Positions 6,551 to 12,371 of a DNA stretch of 12,384 nt are shown here, piece by piece (position 1 is the first letter of the stretch; each line of letters starts with the position of its first letter). The stretch comes from Candidatus Bathyarchaeota archaeon (GTDB lineage Archaea > Thermoproteota > Bathyarchaeia > 40CM-2-53-6 > RBG-13-38-9). The position numbers and the translations under genes are program-made. The notes beneath the pieces were generated by a model. That model saw only the letters and a program-made list of their open reading frames with translations, was not told where the DNA came from and did no database searches. The stretch is from the NCBI GenBank assembly GCA_023144075.1, contig JAGLGJ010000016.1:1-12384 (forward strand), in the 5' to 3' direction.

Positions 6551-6604
6551 TCGAGTCGCTGATCGCGGGTTCAAATCCCGCCCGGAGCACCAAACGTTTT
6601 ATCC

Positions 6605-6618
6605 AAAAAATATTTTTT
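6605..6618. terminator. Bidirectional T-run terminator between tRNA-Glu and PH-domain gene
   Basis: A palindrome of six A, TA, six T gives a T6 run on both strands. On the plus strand it ends the tRNA transcript 13 bases after the CCA. On the minus strand it follows the PH-domain gene. T runs are the usual archaeal termination signal. Confidence 0.55.
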
Positions 6619-6655
6619 CATGAAAAGGTTCAAACTGAGATTAATCTTACGCGCT

Positions 6656-7150
6656 CTATGTCACAAGAGATCTATTCAATAAATCCATAAATCTATCAAT
6701 ATTGTCTGGACTGACAAGATACTTTGTATTTTTAACATTCTCTACAAGTACTAAATTATTCCTGTTTGTAGCGTACACCCGAACTGTGCCAATCCCTTTG
6801 AAAACAAATATTCCGAAATATCCGTAAAGTCCCCCGCTTGCCCAAAGTCTGCCGCCCCACCATGTCCATTTCCAAATTTTGGGTTCGTTAGAGACGATAA
6901 TTTCTAAATCACCGATTATTCTTTTTACTATTATCGTATTTTTCTCAAGCATGTAGCCTCTTGGAGCCCATAAGAAAGGCACTAACAGAATTGCCACATT
7001 AAGAATAATGATCCCAAATCTTAGGATTGTAGGTAAATCAGGTATAAATGTAAAAAGAATCGTGAGAGAGATTACTAAACTCAATACGGCAGAGGTAATT
7101 ATCTTTACTAGGTTGTCCCAAACTGTAGAAAAAAACTCCTGTTCACTCAT
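6656..7150 (-). CDS. Membrane protein with bacterial-type PH domain (bPH_5-like)
   Basis: A 164-residue protein with two membrane helices near the N-terminus (about 16-37 and 42-62) followed by a cytoplasmic-type domain. The domain begins with GYMLEKNTIIVKR (65-77). Its middle contains GLYGYFGIF (107-115), and GTVRVYATN (121-129) leads to NLVLVE and KYLVSPDNIDRF. This order matches the bPH_5 group of PH-like domains, as remembered from Pfam. The function of these domains in archaea is unknown; they are usually linked to the membrane. The ATG at 7150 lies 35 bases downstream of a broken bPH_2-type gene on the same strand, suggesting the two once formed an operon. No separate promoter was recognised, so loss of the upstream gene may leave this gene dependent on transcription through the pseudogene. 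It converges on tRNA-Glu. Confidence 0.75.
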   Translation of the reverse strand: MSEQEFFSTVWDNLVKIITSAVLSLVISLTILFTFIPDLPTILRFGIIILNVAILLVPFLWAPRGYMLEKNTIIVKRIIGDLEIIVSNEPKIWKWTWWGGRLWASGGLYGYFGIFVFKGIGTVRVYATNRNNLVLVENVKNTKYLVSPDNIDRFMDLLNRSLVT

Positions 7151-7185
7151 TCATAATCGCCATAACAGATTAGTAGGTCATTACA

Positions 7186-7802
7186 TTACAACAGAGGACT
7201 CTCTTCAAGAAGTTTCCTAATTTTCCTTAATTCGCCAATCATTTTATACCCGGTATCTTCAATCGTGACAGGTTCTGAATCAGCTTCAATGGCCATGGGC
7301 CTTAAACTTTTGACTCTGGATGAGATGAAATCCTTGATTTCTTAATAGTTCTTAATACCTACTATTATTGCTTCGGCTTCTTTGGCATTTCCACCGCTTC
7401 CTCCACCTGAGAAACCAGCTGTTTGAATAGAAATTTTTCCAAGTGCGAAACGTCTAAATAGCGGCCCCTGAACTACATCAATATTTGCTACTCTGTTATA
7501 GGGCACTATGCTCTTTCGCTTCCACCAAACACCCTTCTCAATGACTATATCATTTTCAGAGAGTGAATACGATTTTGAAGAATAGAATTTTGGGATCTAA
7601 AAAGCAGTGTAAAGAACAATCAGAATAAACGTTATGAAGATTAGAGAGAGGATAATCAATGTAAAAATTGGGTTTAAAAATAAATAAATTAAGATACTTA
7701 CAGGAACAATCCAAGAGAGACAAAGAGCAATCAACTCTATCGCTAAATATGAATAGTAGAGTTTTTTGAAATCTGGATGCGGTTTGAAAACCGCTCTGCC
7801 AT
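7186..7802 (-). pseudogene. Broken bPH_2-type membrane protein gene (YdbS-like)
   Basis: The reconstructed product is about 205 residues: a short N-terminus, two membrane helices, then a bPH_2-like PH domain. Recognisable stretches are AVFKPHPDFKKLYY, then SENDIVIEKGVWWKRK, IVPYNRVANIDVVQGPLFRR and LGKISIQTAGFSGGG, typical of this family. Three lesions are visible. The ATG at 7802 opens the frame MAERFS, which runs into a stop; the family-like sequence begins one base out of phase, consistent with loss of one base near codon 4-5. A TAG at 7597-7599 follows the second helix. A TAA at 7342-7344 lies within the end of the PH domain. The frame stays coding-like up to the TAA at 7186-7188. Such proteins are membrane-bound and of uncertain function. 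Sequencing error could explain one lesion but hardly all three. Confidence 0.8.
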
Positions 7803-7878
7803 AATATATGCCTCAAAACTCACTGCAACATACAATATTGTACATCTTTTACCCACAGGATTGTCATGACATTTTTGT

Positions 7879-7896
7879 TAATTTAAACGTTAATAT
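7879..7896. repeat. 18-base repeat copy 1
   Basis: TAATTTAAACGTTAATAT occurs here and again, identically and in the same orientation, at 10978-10995. It contains the palindrome AACGTT. This copy lies between the divergent PH pseudogene and OB-fold gene. A TGTCATGACA palindrome lies just before it (7862-7871). Confidence 0.45.
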
Positions 7897-8017
7897 GATT
7901 CCATAATGGAGCCCCAAATGCATTTTCCATAATAATTTTTTTTCGCGCCCGCTACCAACCCACAGTAGAATAACTAAAAAGCATCACTTTAAGGCGATCT
8001 AAACTGATGATTAAAGG

Positions 8018-8025
8018 TTAAAAAG
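8018..8025 (+). promoter_or_regulatory. TATA-like box for OB-fold protein gene
   Basis: TTAAAAAG lies about 20-27 bases before the ATG at 8045, the spacing of a leaderless archaeal transcript. No ribosome-binding sequence is seen before the ATG, in agreement. Confidence 0.45.
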
Positions 8026-8044
8026 CGAGGCAATCTAGTATGAA

Positions 8045-8746
8045 ATGATCTTGTTGAAAAGCTTACGCGTACTAAGAAGAGAATTATTACACGACGGACG
8101 TGGTAGACCCACTGGCCAACGACAGTCTATGCCTGAAATGACACGTCTATGGTATTTGATCTGGATTTCAAAAAAATATAACCTTGAAACACACAAATTT
8201 TTCGAAGCCTTTCTTGATGCATGGGCACATGAGAAATCATCCTGTAAAGACATGTCTATCGAATGCCGACAAAAGACAGAGAACGAGGGCGTCTTTCTTG
8301 TAACACAAAATCAAAAAGTGGTCACACAACTACGTCTTACTAAGGCAACATTAGAACATATGACAGAAATCGATCTTGAAAAAATTCCATGGAAAGAAAG
8401 CAATGCAGTAAGTAAAATTAACAAAATGAAACCAATTGACATAAAGATCAAAGACGTAAATTCAGAAGTTAAATGGGTCAATCTGAAAGCTAAGGTCGTT
8501 CAGAAACCAATCGCTAGAACAGTCTATTCCAGATTCGGTAATAATCCTCTCGGCCTATCAACCTCAACAATCTCCGATGATACTGGATCCCTAAAGATGC
8601 CCCTCTGGAACAACCAAATAAACATGGTATCACTTGGCGACACAATTCAAATTGAGAATGGGCGGATAAGAACCTTTAGAGGAGAACTTCAAGTAAGTGT
8701 TGGCAAAGCCGGAAAACTGAAGGTAATCAAAGCCCAACCAAAATGA
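8045..8746 (+). CDS. OB-fold nucleic-acid-binding protein with unknown N-terminal domain
   Basis: The 233-residue protein has two parts. Residues 130-228 read as an RPA/SOSS-B-like OB fold: KIKDVNSEVKWVNLKAKVV opens the first strands. An ISDDTGSLKMPLWNNQ stretch (176-191) matches the typical 'DETG.. ..LW' centre of single-strand-binding OB domains. GDTIQIENGRIRTFRGELQV (199-218) gives the closing strands. It should bind single-stranded DNA or RNA. Residues 1-100 are basic at the start (RRELLHDGRGRPTGQ) and contain an aromatic helix (MTRLWYLIWISKKYNL); I do not recognise this part. The ATG at 8045 is preferred; an ATG at 8040 meets a stop two codons on. The gene converges on a DEAD-box helicase gene with 55 bases between their stops, which is suggestive for RNA metabolism but not evidence of a joint complex. 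Confidence 0.8.
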   Translation: MILLKSLRVLRRELLHDGRGRPTGQRQSMPEMTRLWYLIWISKKYNLETHKFFEAFLDAWAHEKSSCKDMSIECRQKTENEGVFLVTQNQKVVTQLRLTKATLEHMTEIDLEKIPWKESNAVSKINKMKPIDIKIKDVNSEVKWVNLKAKVVQKPIARTVYSRFGNNPLGLSTSTISDDTGSLKMPLWNNQINMVSLGDTIQIENGRIRTFRGELQVSVGKAGKLKVIKAQPK

Positions 8747-8801
8747 ATATTTTATACTTTTAGATATTTCAAGATTCTCATTAGGACTTTTAACACTAAA
8801 A

Positions 8802-9932
8802 TTAATGCGCGATCCTTGTTGTAACCAACTCGGGGGCTTTCTCGATTGTGTTACCACCGATTTCTTGTATTTTTTTAAAATTTGAGCGCTGATCTGGAGA
8901 AACTAGGGTTATGGCGATCCCTTTCTTGCCAGCTCGCCCTGTTCTACCTATCCTATGGAAGTAACTGTATGGATCTTGAGGAACATCCAAATTTATGATG
9001 TGAGTTATTCCATCTATGTCTAACCCTCTGCCAGCTAAGTCGGTCGCGACTAGTATTCGACGCCTACCATTCACAAATTTGTTCATGGCCCAATCACGTT
9101 GATTTTGGGTGAGATTCCCGTTTATGACCACCGAAGAAAAGCCTCTTGAGCGTAGCATTTCGTTTATCCGAAATGTATCCCTCTTGGTCCGACAAAACAG
9201 TATGGCACGATCTATTTTCTCGCGATGTAGAAGTTTCATAAGTGACTTGGACTTTGTTTTTGAGTCTGTAGGAACATAATATTGTTCTATTTCCTTGACA
9301 TTGAGATCGTCAGATTCGATTAGAACCTCACGAGGATTATTCATGTATTTTCGGGCGAGTTTCAACACACTTTTGGGAATAGTGGCTGAGAAAAGCGCTG
9401 TTTGATGTTTTCTCTTAATTGATCTCAGTATCAATTCAACATCTTCGATAAAACCCATTTCTAACATTCTGTCTGCTTCGTCCAGAACGACACATAAAAC
9501 ATTGTCTAATACCAATGATCTGCCTTCCAGATGGTCTAGAAGTCGACCTGGTGTGCCAACAATGATTGATGGGTGAGTCTTCATTGCTTCAAGCTGAACA
9601 TATTTCGATACACCGCCATATAATGCTAAAGCACGTTTGTTAGTCTTCTTACCATAGGAGTTTAAGTCCTGTGCAACCTGTACTGCGAGTTCCCGTGTTG
9701 GAACAATTATTAATGCTTGAACATTGGGATTATTCTCATTAACTATCTCCAGAATTGGAATACCGAAAGCCGCGGTCTTTCCAGTTCCTGTATGAGCTTG
9801 TCCAATTATGTCACTTCCACTCCATAGAAGAGGAATTACTTGTTCTTGGATGGGGTAAGGCCTTTGAAATCCGAGATCATCGAGTGATTCAACAATTTCT
9901 GGACTTAACCCCATATCTTCGAAATTATGCAT
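8802..9932 (-). CDS. DEAD-box ATP-dependent RNA helicase
   Basis: The 376-residue protein is a minimal DEAD-box helicase, both RecA-like domains with almost no C-terminal tail. Visible motifs are the Q motif (F22 to Q29, PYPIQ), I AHTGTGKT (46-53), Ia PTREL (78-82), GG (106-107) and Ib TPGR (127-130). They continue with II DEAD (151-154), III SAT (182-184), IV ILFCRTK (244-250), V ATDLAGRGLDI (296-306) and VI HRIGRTGRAG (326-335). All residues needed for ATP binding, hydrolysis and RNA unwinding are present. Family members act in ribosome assembly and RNA decay; the specific target is not readable. The ATG at 9932 begins MHNFEDMGLS, the usual F-x-x-GL opening, so the start is secure. No clear TATA box was found upstream. 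Confidence 0.97.
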   Translation of the reverse strand: MHNFEDMGLSPEIVESLDDLGFQRPYPIQEQVIPLLWSGSDIIGQAHTGTGKTAAFGIPILEIVNENNPNVQALIIVPTRELAVQVAQDLNSYGKKTNKRALALYGGVSKYVQLEAMKTHPSIIVGTPGRLLDHLEGRSLVLDNVLCVVLDEADRMLEMGFIEDVELILRSIKRKHQTALFSATIPKSVLKLARKYMNNPREVLIESDDLNVKEIEQYYVPTDSKTKSKSLMKLLHREKIDRAILFCRTKRDTFRINEMLRSRGFSSVVINGNLTQNQRDWAMNKFVNGRRRILVATDLAGRGLDIDGITHIINLDVPQDPYSYFHRIGRTGRAGKKGIAITLVSPDQRSNFKKIQEIGGNTIEKAPELVTTRIAH

Positions 9933-9952
9933 TAGTTTGTTTCACCATTATT

Positions 9953-10093
9953 TTGCAACAAAAGCCACAAATCTCTTGTGTTAATCCGAAAAAACGACCA
10001 ATCGTAAGATCGATAATTCAGTTTCACGTTGATATCTGTACGGAATGTGCTGCGTTGGAGATCATTTGTTCTTCAGCGATGCTAAGAAACTAG
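9953..10093 (+). CDS. Possible small cysteine-containing protein
   Basis: A 46-codon frame from a TTG at 9953 has four cysteines: one near the start (QISCVNP), a CTEC knuckle, and one in EIICSS. The middle is basic (PKKRPIVRS). The pattern recalls small archaeal zinc-binding proteins, but C-x3-or-more spacing is irregular and no family is recognised. The frame lies divergent from the helicase start with no clear promoter, and the same frame continues open upstream in antisense to the helicase, so it may be a chance open frame. Confidence 0.3.
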   Translation: MQQKPQISCVNPKKRPIVRSIIQFHVDICTECAALEIICSSAMLRN

Positions 10094-10141
10094 TATCACT
10101 GATTCACCTTTCCTGCTTATAGAACTGAGCGACCTTAATAA

Positions 10142-10165
10142 GTTAAGCGATCGCGATTTTTTAAC
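10142..10165. terminator. Symmetric inverted repeat with T run between convergent genes
   Basis: GTTAA (10142-10146) and TTAAC (10161-10165) flank an ATCGCGAT palindrome (10150-10157), each separated by three bases. A T6 run covers 10157-10162. The element ends just before the minus-strand gene stop at 10175 and could end plus-strand transcription or serve both directions. Confidence 0.35.
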
Positions 10166-10174
10166 GCCAAGTCT

Positions 10175-10390
10175 TCAAATGCGTTTCTTTTCGCGTAAAA
10201 TATCTAGCATAGTTTTGTAAGGACGTTTATGGGGGATGATAGGATGTTTCTTAGGCATTAAATCAATTATTTCCGCTGTGTTTGGTTTGACTTTTAAAGC
10301 CTGTTCCATTGTCTTTTCGATTAAATGCTTCTCGTAGAGAAATGAATAAGGGATATTCTCTTCAAGACTTTTAGATGAATTATTTTTCAT
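10175..10390 (-). CDS. Short hypothetical protein
   Basis: The family is not recognised. The frame is open from an ATG at 10420 (81 residues), with further ATGs at 10405 and 10390. I prefer 10390 (71 residues, beginning MKNNSSKSLEENI). That start overlaps the TAA (10380-10382) that ends the coding-like frame upstream, an arrangement typical of coupled genes. The product is basic and soluble. It has a predicted helix around EKHLIEKTMEQALKV, then a proline-rich turn (PKKHPIIPHKRPYK) and a basic end (REKKRI). No metal-binding or membrane motif is seen. It is probably the last gene of a minus-strand cluster that begins with the CCHC zinc finger. Confidence 0.5.
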   Translation of the reverse strand: MKNNSSKSLEENIPYSFLYEKHLIEKTMEQALKVKPNTAEIIDLMPKKHPIIPHKRPYKTMLDILREKKRI

Positions 10391-10665
10391 GATTGTTAGC
10401 TCCATTTGTTCTAAATGCATTTACTTTCTGTAGAAACTTGTCAACTAAGACCGTCTCTATGAAATCTCAGGATCAACTTCTTCCTATCAGCAAGTTTCTT
10501 ATCGGAATACATTTCTTACTTTGAAAGATTTCTCCAGATGACCCTCTTTCTTTGTCAGAATACACAACGTAATTATTGTCTTCTACCTCTTTATTTACTT
10601 ACTGGGAGTGTTTCTTTAATGTGGGCAATGACTTCGTTCTGGTTTAGCAGATGTATTGTCTGAAA
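10380..10665 (-). pseudogene. Possible degraded gene between zinc-finger and short hypothetical gene
   Basis: There is no intact frame, but coding-like sequence is visible in pieces. Just after the zinc-finger stop a frame reads HLLNQNEVIAHIKETLPVSK and ends at a TAA (10591-10593). One base out of phase, from 10589, the sequence EVEDNNYVVYSDKERG continues up to two close stops, TGA at 10473-10475 and 10467-10469. In the same phase DFIETVLVDKFLQKVNAF runs on to a TAA at 10380-10382, which overlaps the preferred ATG of the next gene. The family is unrecognised. The reading is inference from frame openness and residue composition, and chance cannot be excluded. Confidence 0.35.
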
Positions 10666-10677
10666 AATAATATTCTC

Positions 10678-10842
10678 TCAAGTTGATGGAGTTTTATCAG
10701 AGTTACCTTTGCATTCTCTAACGTGGCTAGCGAATTCGGAGAGTGGGAAAGGCTTGTTACATTTTAGGCATGTTAAAGTTTTTTGTCTCTTCTCTTCTTT
10801 ACGACCGCCTGATTTCCAGCGACCTCCAAATTTTCTTCCCAT
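10678..10842 (-). CDS. Small CCHC zinc-finger protein
   Basis: A 54-residue protein with ATG at 10842 and TGA at 10678-10680. The first 20 residues are very basic and Gly-rich (GRKFGGRWKSGGRKEEKRQK) and would suit nucleic-acid contact. A single zinc finger follows: C25-x2-C28, then eleven residues, H40-x3-C44, in the setting LTCLKCNKPFP and FASHVREC. The tail after C44 is short and polar. Many archaea encode such stand-alone small zinc fingers, most without known function; a DNA- or RNA-binding role is inferred. It seems to be the first gene of a minus-strand cluster, preceded by a TATA-like box and a GGTTGAT sequence three bases before the ATG. Confidence 0.75.
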   Translation of the reverse strand: MGRKFGGRWKSGGRKEEKRQKTLTCLKCNKPFPLSEFASHVRECKGNSDKTPST

Positions 10843-10881
10843 GTAATCAACCTTGAGTTTGCTCTGCTAAGAGTTAAAAGT

Positions 10882-10890
10882 CCTTATAGC
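10882..10890 (-). promoter_or_regulatory. TATA-like box for zinc-finger gene
   Basis: The minus strand reads GCTATAAGG about 40-48 bases upstream of the zinc-finger ATG. The transcript would start near 10862 with a leader of about 20 bases. Confidence 0.45.
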
Positions 10891-10903
10891 TTTGCCTATC
10901 GTT

Positions 10904-11074
10904 ATGATTATTGCAAAAAAAGACTTACTATTCTTACCTAAAAAATATTTAGTACATACTGTGCAGAAAGTTAATGCTAATTTAAACGTTAATATCGCTC
11001 TAAACAGTAACACCATTCAAGAATGTTCTAACATAGAAAATCGTGACTACCCCAATACAATATTGGAAGTTTAA
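10904..11074 (+). CDS. Doubtful small open frame
   Basis: A 56-codon frame from an ATG at 10904 (a TTG at 10892 is also in frame). The product is rich in Asn, Leu and Lys and has no recognisable motif, hydrophobic segment or cysteine pair. It contains the second copy of the 18-base repeat, which argues that this stretch may be regulatory DNA upstream of the gene at 11093 and not a gene. Confidence 0.2.
   Translation: MIIAKKDLLFLPKKYLVHTVQKVNANLNVNIALNSNTIQECSNIENRDYPNTILEV
10978..10995. repeat. 18-base repeat copy 2
   Basis: Identical to 7879-7896 (TAATTTAAACGTTAATAT). This copy lies about 100 bases upstream of the HTH-like protein gene, inside a doubtful open frame. Confidence 0.45.
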
Positions 11075-11092
11075 AAAGGATGGATCTCATTT

Positions 11093-11671
11093 TTGTCAGA
11101 CGAAATTGTAGAATCTAATTCAGACTATCATATGAAAACAGATGAAATAATACGAGATTATAGAATTCTTTTTTGTAGAGATCCACAGCCAGAAGAAATT
11201 GCCCTCGAAGCGAGCATAACTCCTGAAAGGGCGAAAGAGATACTTGAAAAGTTTGCTCTAAGCAAGAAGTGGCGTCAACCAACAGAAATTGACAAGCAGA
11301 AAGCTCGAGAAAAAGCACAACGACGCTTAGAACTCGCTTCATGGCTAGAACTTGGATGTAGAAACGCACCTTATCTAAAAAGATGGTCAGATGATGAGTT
11401 TAGCAAGGCAGAGAACATCCGCAATCAATATTCAGATTGCCTACCAAAAATTAGACGTAATAAATTTGACAATAATGATATTGAAGTAAATTTGATATTG
11501 TTCTGGCCTGAATTATCTTGGCCCATCATAGGGGAACCAAAAAATGGTGTGAAATTTTTCGAAGGTAAGATTTCTGATCAAACAACTATAATAGAACACA
11601 AATCGATTCTAAAAAAAGATCTCGATGAATGTCTCAGAGAAATACCGATTATTGAGGAAACAATACAGTAA
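11093..11671 (+). CDS. Protein with N-terminal HTH-like segment, function unknown
   Basis: A 192-residue soluble protein of no recognised family. Residues 16-56 (TDEIIRDYRILFCRDPQPEE then IALEASITPERAKEILEKF) look like a helix-turn-helix. The spacing and wording resemble the 'xREPTpeEIA..L.is.e.vkeil' segment of sigma-factor-like and related HTH domains. A long charged helix (64-84, rich in Lys, Arg and Glu) follows, then a region with LELGCRNAPYLKRWSDDEF. The C-terminal part is probably alpha/beta (VNLILFWPELSWPIIG at 132-147) and not identified. The start is uncertain: TTG at 11093 opens the frame, while an ATG at 11132 (residue 14) lies directly before the HTH-like part. TTTAAAAA at 11070-11077 could be the TATA box, which would favour the later start. 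It converges on a small winged-helix gene nine bases away. Confidence 0.65.
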   Translation: MSDEIVESNSDYHMKTDEIIRDYRILFCRDPQPEEIALEASITPERAKEILEKFALSKKWRQPTEIDKQKAREKAQRRLELASWLELGCRNAPYLKRWSDDEFSKAENIRNQYSDCLPKIRRNKFDNNDIEVNLILFWPELSWPIIGEPKNGVKFFEGKISDQTTIIEHKSILKKDLDECLREIPIIEETIQ

Positions 11672-11680
11672 TGCTAGTGT

Positions 11681-11956
11681 TCATGGTAAAACTGTTTTGA
11701 GACGATTTGTTATTTCTTTTCCAAGTTTTGTAAGATAGTAAGGTGATTTTGCATTCATTAAACCAAGCCGTATTAATTGAGTCACATTATATTCGAAGAT
11801 ACCTTCATTTCTTGCTCGGCATAACTCAAGTAATTCTTCTTTAGATGTTTTTCCAAGTTTGTCTATCGTCGATAGAATTCTTATGTTGATGTCTGAGCTA
11901 ATCACTACGTTGAAAGGGTGAATCCAGTCAATCTCCTTCTTCCTAGTTTCTTTCAT
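11681..11956 (-). CDS. Small winged-helix transcriptional regulator-like protein
   Basis: A 91-residue protein that is nearly all one winged-helix domain. NIRILSTIDKLGKTSKEELL (24-43) gives the first helices and the turn. EYNVTQLIRLGLM (55-67) looks like the recognition helix region. SPYYLTKLGKEITNRL (71-86) is the beta wing and final helix, with the TxxG pattern common in archaeal ArsR/MarR-like and related regulators. No effector domain or metal-binding cysteines are present; C46 is alone. It is expected to bind DNA as a dimer. The ATG at 11956 is preceded by GAGGGTAT on the minus strand. The target is unknown. Confidence 0.75.
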   Translation of the reverse strand: MKETRKKEIDWIHPFNVVISSDINIRILSTIDKLGKTSKEELLELCRARNEGIFEYNVTQLIRLGLMNAKSPYYLTKLGKEITNRLKTVLP

Positions 11957-11998
11957 GGACGGATACCCTCATAATGAATCTCGATAGACATTTCTTTG

Positions 11999-12008
11999 AA
12001 TTTAATAT
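11999..12008 (-). promoter_or_regulatory. TATA-like box for winged-helix gene
   Basis: The minus strand reads TCATATTAAA about 45 bases upstream of the ATG at 11956. The transcript would start near 11975-11980, just before the GAGGGTAT sequence. Confidence 0.4.
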
Positions 12009-12074
12009 GAAATCTTAAAGGATTCTTAATTTTTAAAATCAACATAATAGTCTAGAATTGAAAGTATTTCTCAC

Positions 12075-12227
12075 CTACAGCCATAGCTTATCAATTTCAC
12101 TAGGTCGACTACGTGAAGCCCATACCCCTGACTTTATTTCGTGTCCGAATTTGCTGATCGCTTTTGGCGTGCGCTTAATGTGATTAACATTTAGATTCGA
12201 TGTTGGAGATTGATTGTATTTCTTAAT
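12075..12227 (-). pseudogene. Coding-like frame without a standard start codon
   Basis: A minus-strand frame is open from two in-frame stops near 12235 to a TAG at 12075-12077. It has good coding character, including HIKRTPKAISKFGHEIKSG and RPSEIDKLWL at its end. No ATG, GTG or TTG lies in frame; an ATT at 12227 is the only start-like codon near its upstream end. TCTTTAATAACC near 12233-12244 resembles a TATA box. It may be a small basic protein with an unusual start, or the remnant of a gene that lost its start. The family is not recognised. Confidence 0.35.
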
Positions 12228-12351
12228 AAGAGGTTATTAAAGACTCAACATATCGGGTTATTTTGATTATTTCAACATACAAAAAGTGGATAAGTCAAGA
12301 ATTGATAGGATTAAATATTCTATCTAGAAATAAGACGGCTGAGAATTGACT

Positions 12352-12360
12352 CTATATAAG
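12352..12360 (+). promoter_or_regulatory. TATA box pointing off the right edge
   Basis: CTATATAAG is a strong archaeal TATA match, 24 bases from the window end. Transcription would begin at about 12380-12384 and run to the right, so the gene it serves lies outside. Confidence 0.45.
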
Positions 12361-12371
12361 CGGGTCAGTCT

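Larger units (their letters stand above)
6476..6592 (+). tRNA. tRNA-Glu(UUC) with two introns
   Basis: The acceptor arms GCTCCGG (6476-6482) and CCGGAGC (6582-6588) pair fully, followed by discriminator A and encoded CCA (6590-6592). The T arm is GCGGG-TTCAAAT-CCCGC (6565-6581) and the variable loop TGATC. Between T8 and the variable loop there are 38 bases too many. Removing 6499-6513 and 6528-6550 gives a 76-base body. Its D stem is GTGT/GCAT with two wobble pairs and its D-loop AGCCCGGTTAA. Its anticodon stem is GCGGC/GTCGC and its loop CTTTCGA, that is anticodon UUC. Acceptor, D-loop and anticodon loop all look like archaeal tRNA-Glu. Both excisions match bulge-helix-bulge geometry (see the intron entries). 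The second intron splits the anticodon between bases 34 and 35. Confidence 0.9.

Noticed and set aside
6476..6592. Type II tRNA (Leu or Ser) with a long variable arm instead of an intron
   Set aside because: The hairpin TTCGCA/TGCGAA could suggest a variable arm, but the acceptor, D-loop and anticodon loop fit tRNA-Glu, and excision restores a five-base variable loop.
7930..7944. T8 run as the terminator of a plus-strand gene
   Set aside because: No plus-strand gene ends before it; the only upstream gene is on the minus strand.
9755..9952. Upstream part of a 112-codon plus frame across the helicase start
   Set aside because: This part is antisense to the Q motif and motif I of the DEAD-box helicase. 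Only the stretch after 9953 was kept as a weak candidate.
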